From Akkermansiaceae bacterium UBA956 (GTDB taxonomy: Bacteria; Verrucomicrobiota; Verrucomicrobiia; Verrucomicrobiales; Akkermansiaceae): a stretch of DNA of 64,000 bases. The position numbers and the translations under genes are program-made. Shown here piece after piece: positions 62,001-64,000 of this stretch. Each line of letters starts with the position of its first letter. The first letter of the stretch is position 1. The notes beneath the pieces were generated by a model. The model was given only the letters and a program-made list of their open reading frames with translations. It was not told the DNA's origin and did not search any database. The DNA lies in assembly GCA_002293145.1 (NCBI GenBank), contig DBCO01000027.1:1-64000 (forward strand), in the 5' to 3' direction.

Positions 62001-62734
62001 CTATTCGGAATGCGCAAGCGCAGGCCTCCCGTCGCTTGGGAAATTTCAAAAACCAAACTACCGCTGTTGGATGAATTCGTGCCACGGTATCCTCCGAAGA
62101 GTCCACTGCTCGTCCCCCCTGTCCATTTCGCAATCGCTAGGAAAGTGAAATTAGATAGATCGCTCATGCCTTGAAATGACGAGGTTGGCAGGAAAAGTTG
62201 CTGGCTGGAGCTGCGAGTGAACGTCAAGGCCGGCAGGCCGTTGATAGCATTGGCTGTTACTACTGGACGCTGCGAACTGGTTGCTTGCGTGGCATGATTT
62301 CCCATTCCACTCGAGTCCTGCCAAGTATCAACAGGCTGACCGGCAGTGAGAGATCCATCATCAGCCCGCAACCAAGTGACCAAACCAGCGACTTGATTGG
62401 GGGTAAGAACTGGATTCTGCTGCCCCGGGCGATTTTTCCCAGAGGCCCACACGAGTAAGTAGCCACCGGGAGCAATGGTGCTGCCTGGAGCGAAAGTGTA
62501 TTGAAATGGAAGTGCAGGGTCATCCGTCAATCCCCAGCCACCGAGATCGATGATCGATGATCCTGTGTTCTGAATCTCGATCCAATCCTCGCGTGAGCCA
62601 TCCTCGTCAGCGATGGAATTCTGATTGGATGACATGAATTCACTGATTCGGATCTCCGCAGCTAGTGGGTATAATGAGGCAGCTGTGAAAATAACAAACC
62701 CAGCGAAGAGTGCGTGGATACGAGAATGAATCAT
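56099..62734 (-). CDS. giant secreted CotH-kinase, lamin-tail and beta-repeat protein
   Basis: About 2211 residues, exported (signal peptide FVIFTAASLYPLAA). Domains, numbered from the ATG at 62734: lamin-tail part 1 (about 27-105; RISEFMSSNQNSI), a LamG/concanavalin domain (about 114-344; LYNRAISSLERASLERHLAL), lamin-tail part 2 (about 355-412), chitobiase C-terminal-like Fn3 (about 424-552; VYTLDGSEPD), CotH kinase (about 562-950; WRVMVKDFDSSLF with DFD at 853-855), an InlB-B-like repeat, a second sandwich, an Ig-like domain, autotransporter-type beta repeats (NGSGGLIKQGPGVATLSGEG) and a terminal module. It would phosphorylate or bind surface proteins; kinase activity is inference. Confidence 0.85.
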   Translation of the reverse strand: MIHSRIHALFAGFVIFTAASLYPLAAEIRISEFMSSNQNSIADEDGSREDWIEIQNTGSSIIDLGGWGLTDDPALPFQYTFAPGSTIAPGGYLLVWASGKNRPGQQNPVLTPNQVAGLVTWLRADDGSLTAGQPVDTWQDSSGMGNHATQATSSQRPVVTANAINGLPALTFTRSSSQQLFLPTSSFQGMSDLSNFTFLAIAKWTGGTSSGLFGGYRGTNSSNSGSLVFEISQATGGLRLRIPNSIDSTSAAAVTLNQWHLLGTTLDQTAAKVTILRDGSILAEPAGVAGTTLLANYQRLPIGSSFDHTRTFGGQIAEVILYNRAISSLERASLERHLALKYGLTVATPSGNTPPHTNFRIASGGETIVLTRPDGSTADLVDPIALPPNVSYGRWENAPETRSMLLTASPGAANASDPYIEPPAPVTFSHAPGLYTQNFSLSLANSDPSAVIVYTLDGSEPDINRLNGSSYRFRTTYNTGTLVDMSTTSLTYQNPIAVSDRSSQPNRVSLMTSTSDSNPTYLPVSPVKKATVVRARAYVNGRPSPASAATYFISPNAAFNYPVSLVSIFFNEADFFDYDQGIYVAGVDHVTSTGGRICNWGNFNRNGATSERPGHFQLYENGALTLDQAVGFRLHGNCSRRNAFKSLRVIADQDYETRDVFDQSLFSAPVPDATVPANTTHKTLIMRTPSINEVAFARLYQSIYGGVGGRLRPVIKFFNGEYWGLSYLRDRLDENYLSFHYDLDPNNLTLVNIKYGYEVGSTDQRVFDLDHGIPSDMIDFWAMRNFITSNSMAVSANYDQAKAMLDTQSFIDHLILKIFAGDDHYAPEYVFWRAREPQDDSFGDGRWRVMVKDFDSSLFTPNYVTGLANGTHPRAFGFQLFQSLLANPSFRNDFINRFADLLNTHFQPTRFQSIINAAYQEAKPVWGEMSARWNNVAFSNPSSPFTIAGRDALINWSNVHPPRQRDHIRSHFGIASNVNLTLNVSDPSHGHIRVNSVEIAGNATGLSAQPYPWTGSYFHNIPITLSARPAPGYRLAGWRLNGSARYYSTAAEIPLTLTAATAVDAVFEPLSSIHQWNFESVSALSQPSQTLGGGAALGTILVPTTEVLRSTASQSFTSAHLRVNNPIGASLVWSLPTTGFENLVLSWKSRRSGMGPGTHTIEYTADGTLWNSLATHTLADAAPQQCRIDLSGISLAANNPLFAIRFSFSQGAGGIAGNARFDDLSVAGTLISGGLAPASILFDSPPAFTSSGTALPDVTIRMLDASGLPAVSFSGLVTLSLIGQGSLAGNLTVNAINGTAIFSGLSITGHGLFQLTASAAGLGPVPSTAIRSIALTELCVPRFLQGGNDGNGENSERVPFAWRGRMEGLAPGATYRFANRAVLPSDSPNSDGAGNMVFVISPSESWIRSVVSPSFLSADLNTGHSTFTAENDGTFTGWFLTEPTGNLRFTPGNDLHFRLLLNDGNSGESVAHVLTSTNHARVIRFGTQLGEVTGIIGQSPTAARRMVLLYDDATGSTRPLSAVPVESTGAAVDSRYVAFYRDSVATLQSRWGSLLPNDLANGLRRIEYRTATAEANLIDTRVAPDGFALTINPAGGASTPILLDADAGLPVFLPSNDAVWHSASNWSSGIIPNASGATAIIDAPSTADRTVQMDASATIGRLHFRQANSNYQHSIRNSSPTAALTFHGGDHEAIFRVDGSGGSGHIDVDFTNPISLSSDLILLVNQSEGGHLQHGALRLQHIWNGSGGLIKQGPGVATLSGEGKNFTGPFVVEQGVLRIESQAVPVATSGLVIQPGGQLRLISAGTMITPAQHNFGGGIIQIGGSGRGGDPLASPQQGILGAMRFEPATLDSTADLLNPLLLTAATHLHVEGASNFLRLHGEITGNDHLISKTGPGTLILTAASPNASPVSVFAGTLAINNNYPAPISLTHSDAILTGTGSTGPISGVGNIFPGVGGLTAPSASAARIASRLFTPGLGGNESLILTHPSQPFVSEPQMIDLFLPASRLTGHRYHGGIVVDPEFSLSTTQVRLFVPDPAGDIIHYGIHYRVATVADMLTLSTVTLPEGRTLEVFQRGDAQSFTQWRNLHFADPDARANPNISGPSMIDPADGIAHLIRYAHGIAPGEPVAPWLPRMIRSNQDEIVFRFRYDSNKSGIAWIVRSSIDLNDWSSSVFDSRTHSPPPASTDGWTELVVPQAETEHFFRLEVRELP

Positions 62735-63133
62735 CCGATAACAATGGTTTGAGGTCAACTATAGCGCGATGACCAGAAATATCAACCATGCAATCATACG
62801 TGTAATGCGCTTCACCTCTCCGGTGTCATTTTTCATTGGCCCAAGACGCCTCGACACTACTGCCGATTTTTCTCAATCGATCACCTATTACGTCCTCCTT
62901 GTGAGCAACGGCATTGAAGGCTATTCATCCGCATCGTTCACACTTCCCGGCGCGCGCCGCTCAGCCAGTTTATTCCCTATTAGGCAGCCCGAGCAGCAGC
63001 AGCACCCAGATCATCGACGCCCCCCATCCCAGTAAAGGCTTTTTCAGAGTGCTGGTTCAGGAGTGGGCTCGTTCTAATGCTAATGGATGATAGTTTCCTG
63101 ACAGATATAGCTTGGTCCTTGCGTATTTAAATA
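62735..63133. other. intergenic region
   Basis: No gene is supported. A 27-codon minus-strand frame near 63035-62970 ends LKKPLLGWGASMIWVLLLLG, like the C-terminal helix of a membrane protein, but has no complete start. A plus-strand 88-codon frame from 62769 has no family character. Confidence 0.45.
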
Positions 63134-64000
63134 ATGCGTTTGATGGGTTGGTATGCGTTTGGGGTTTTGGCTTTGCCTGCATTGGGGCAAGCGGTGCAGT
63201 TCAATCGGGACATCAGGCCGATTCTTTCGGAGAAATGTTTTGCGTGCCATGGCTTTGATCCGAAGACGCGGGAGGCGGATTTGCGTTTGGATGAGCAGGA
63301 GGAGGCGTATAAGCCGGACAAGCATGGGACGGCAGCGATCGTTCCGGGGAAGCCGGATGAGAGTTTGATTTGGGATCACATCATGTCCGATGATGAAGAT
63401 GAGATCATGCCGCCACCGGAATCTCACAAGGTGTTGTCGGATGCGGAGAAAAATCTGATTCGGCGCTGGATCGAAGAGGGCGCGAAGTATGAGAAACATT
63501 GGTCATTTGAGACGCCAGTGAAACCTGATGTGCCCGTGGGACCTGGGAGTGAGATTGATCGCTTTGTGGCTGCGCCTTTGGAGAAATTGGGGATGCGGCT
63601 TTCGGCGGAGGCGGATCGTCCGACATTGATTCGGCGCGTGAGTTTTTCCTTGCGCGGCTTGCCTCCGACAATCGAGGAAGTGGATGCCTATCTCGCGGAT
63701 GCGGCACCCGATGCATACGAGCGGATGGTGGATCGATTTTTGGCAACGCCGCAGTATGGCGAGGAAATGGCGCGGCATTGGCTGGATGTGGCGCGTTATG
63801 CCGACACCCATGGCTTGCACTTGGACAACGAGCGGCAGACTTGGGCGTATCGCGATTGGGTGGTCGGGGCGTTTAATCAAAATCTTTCCTACGATCAGTT
63901 TACGATCCAGCAGATTGCGGGCGATCTTTTGCCTAATCCGACGCAGGATCAGCTAGTAGCGACGGGTTTTAATCGATGCAATGTGACGACGAGCGAGGGC
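63134..64000 (+). CDS. PVC heme/DUF1549 protein, truncated by the window end
   Basis: The 289 codons visible start at an ATG with a signal peptide (GVLALPALGQA). A cytochrome-like PSD1 domain contains CFACH (residues 35-39), QFNRDIRPILSEKCFACHG being the family start. From about 120 the DUF1549 domain follows (FVAAPLEKLGM, LIRRVSFSLRGLPPTIEEV, HWLDVARYADTHG). Full proteins of this type are about 700-1000 residues with a DUF1553 tail, so the rest lies beyond the window. It is thought to be an exported enzyme acting on sugars or sulfated polymers in PVC bacteria. Confidence 0.9.
   Translation, partial: MRLMGWYAFGVLALPALGQAVQFNRDIRPILSEKCFACHGFDPKTREADLRLDEQEEAYKPDKHGTAAIVPGKPDESLIWDHIMSDDEDEIMPPPESHKVLSDAEKNLIRRWIEEGAKYEKHWSFETPVKPDVPVGPGSEIDRFVAAPLEKLGMRLSAEADRPTLIRRVSFSLRGLPPTIEEVDAYLADAAPDAYERMVDRFLATPQYGEEMARHWLDVARYADTHGLHLDNERQTWAYRDWVVGAFNQNLSYDQFTIQQIAGDLLPNPTQDQLVATGFNRCNVTTSEG

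Noticed and set aside
62769..63035. 88-codon plus-strand frame upstream of the DUF1549 gene
   Set aside because: No domain, signal or ribosome site; the Gln/His-rich end is typical of chance reading.

Overview
The window looks like a chromosomal stretch of a Verrucomicrobiota bacterium (PVC superphylum). Lineage indicators seen in the sequence are: two secreted proteins with the PVC-type c-heme layout (16427-18733, and one running off the end at 63134-64000), pseudopilins of the RGFTMMELL / H-X9-DG type, many secreted proteins of LamG, lamin-tail, CotH and autotransporter-repeat type, and a recA gene preceded by a perfect TGTTC-N4-GAACA palindrome, the LexA motif I recall being described for Verrucomicrobia. 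I see no rRNA, phage, insertion sequence or CRISPR array. One tRNA (Tyr) is present.

Layout. 1-10.6 kb is almost all minus strand: a CpxRA-like two-component pair, a nitrilase-family amidohydrolase, pdxJ, an ABC-2 exporter, two pseudopilins, a 3D-domain lipoprotein, and a VTC-domain/DUF4956 pair. 10.8-15.9 kb is a plus-strand operon: class IV aminotransferase, mcsA, mcsB, clpC (protein arginine phosphorylation and Clp proteolysis). 16.4-26 kb holds a PVC heme protein, an outer-membrane barrel protein, recA under a LexA-like box, nadK, pepP, a decayed gene and tRNA-Tyr. 26-36 kb has hisF, a LURP-like protein, a truncated gltB, a purine nucleoside phosphorylase, an MFS-acyltransferase fusion, an OFA-type MFS transporter, an RpiB-GlyA fusion, a YwlE-like phosphatase and a LolD-like ATPase. 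36.8-46 kb is a minus-strand block: three tandem paralogous secreted proteins, an alpha/alpha-toroid lipoprotein, a truncated hemoglobin, two PilT-family ATPases and a membrane-anchored redoxin. 46-50.5 kb has a manA remnant, a rhomboid protease, phosphatidylserine decarboxylase, rpsB and tsf. 50.6-64 kb has hrpA, a papain-like protease with embedded EF-hand loops, a 2.2-kresidue CotH protein and the start of a DUF1549-type protein.

How genes may work together. McsA/McsB would mark proteins with phospho-arginine and ClpC would unfold them. The phosphatase at 35418-35891 has the CTGNTCRS loop of arginine-specific YwlE, and it lies next to rpiB-glyA as ywlE lies near rpiB and glyA in Bacillus subtilis, so writer, adaptor, unfoldase and eraser are probably all here. 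The VTC-DUF4956 pair is of a kind I recall occurring beside CotH kinases; here the CotH protein is in the same window about 46 kb away. The best candidates for something undescribed are the operon of three NGD-module paralogues plus toroid lipoprotein (36844-42260) and the VTC-DUF4956-pseudopilin operon (8340-10570).

Gene decay is visible at four places: a gltB 5' fragment, a manA 3' fragment with an in-frame stop, a frameshifted gene near 24.0-24.3 kb, and possibly a short open frame at 95-265. Coordinates of starts are my choice between candidates, and reasons are given per gene. No database search was run; family names rest on recognised motifs.
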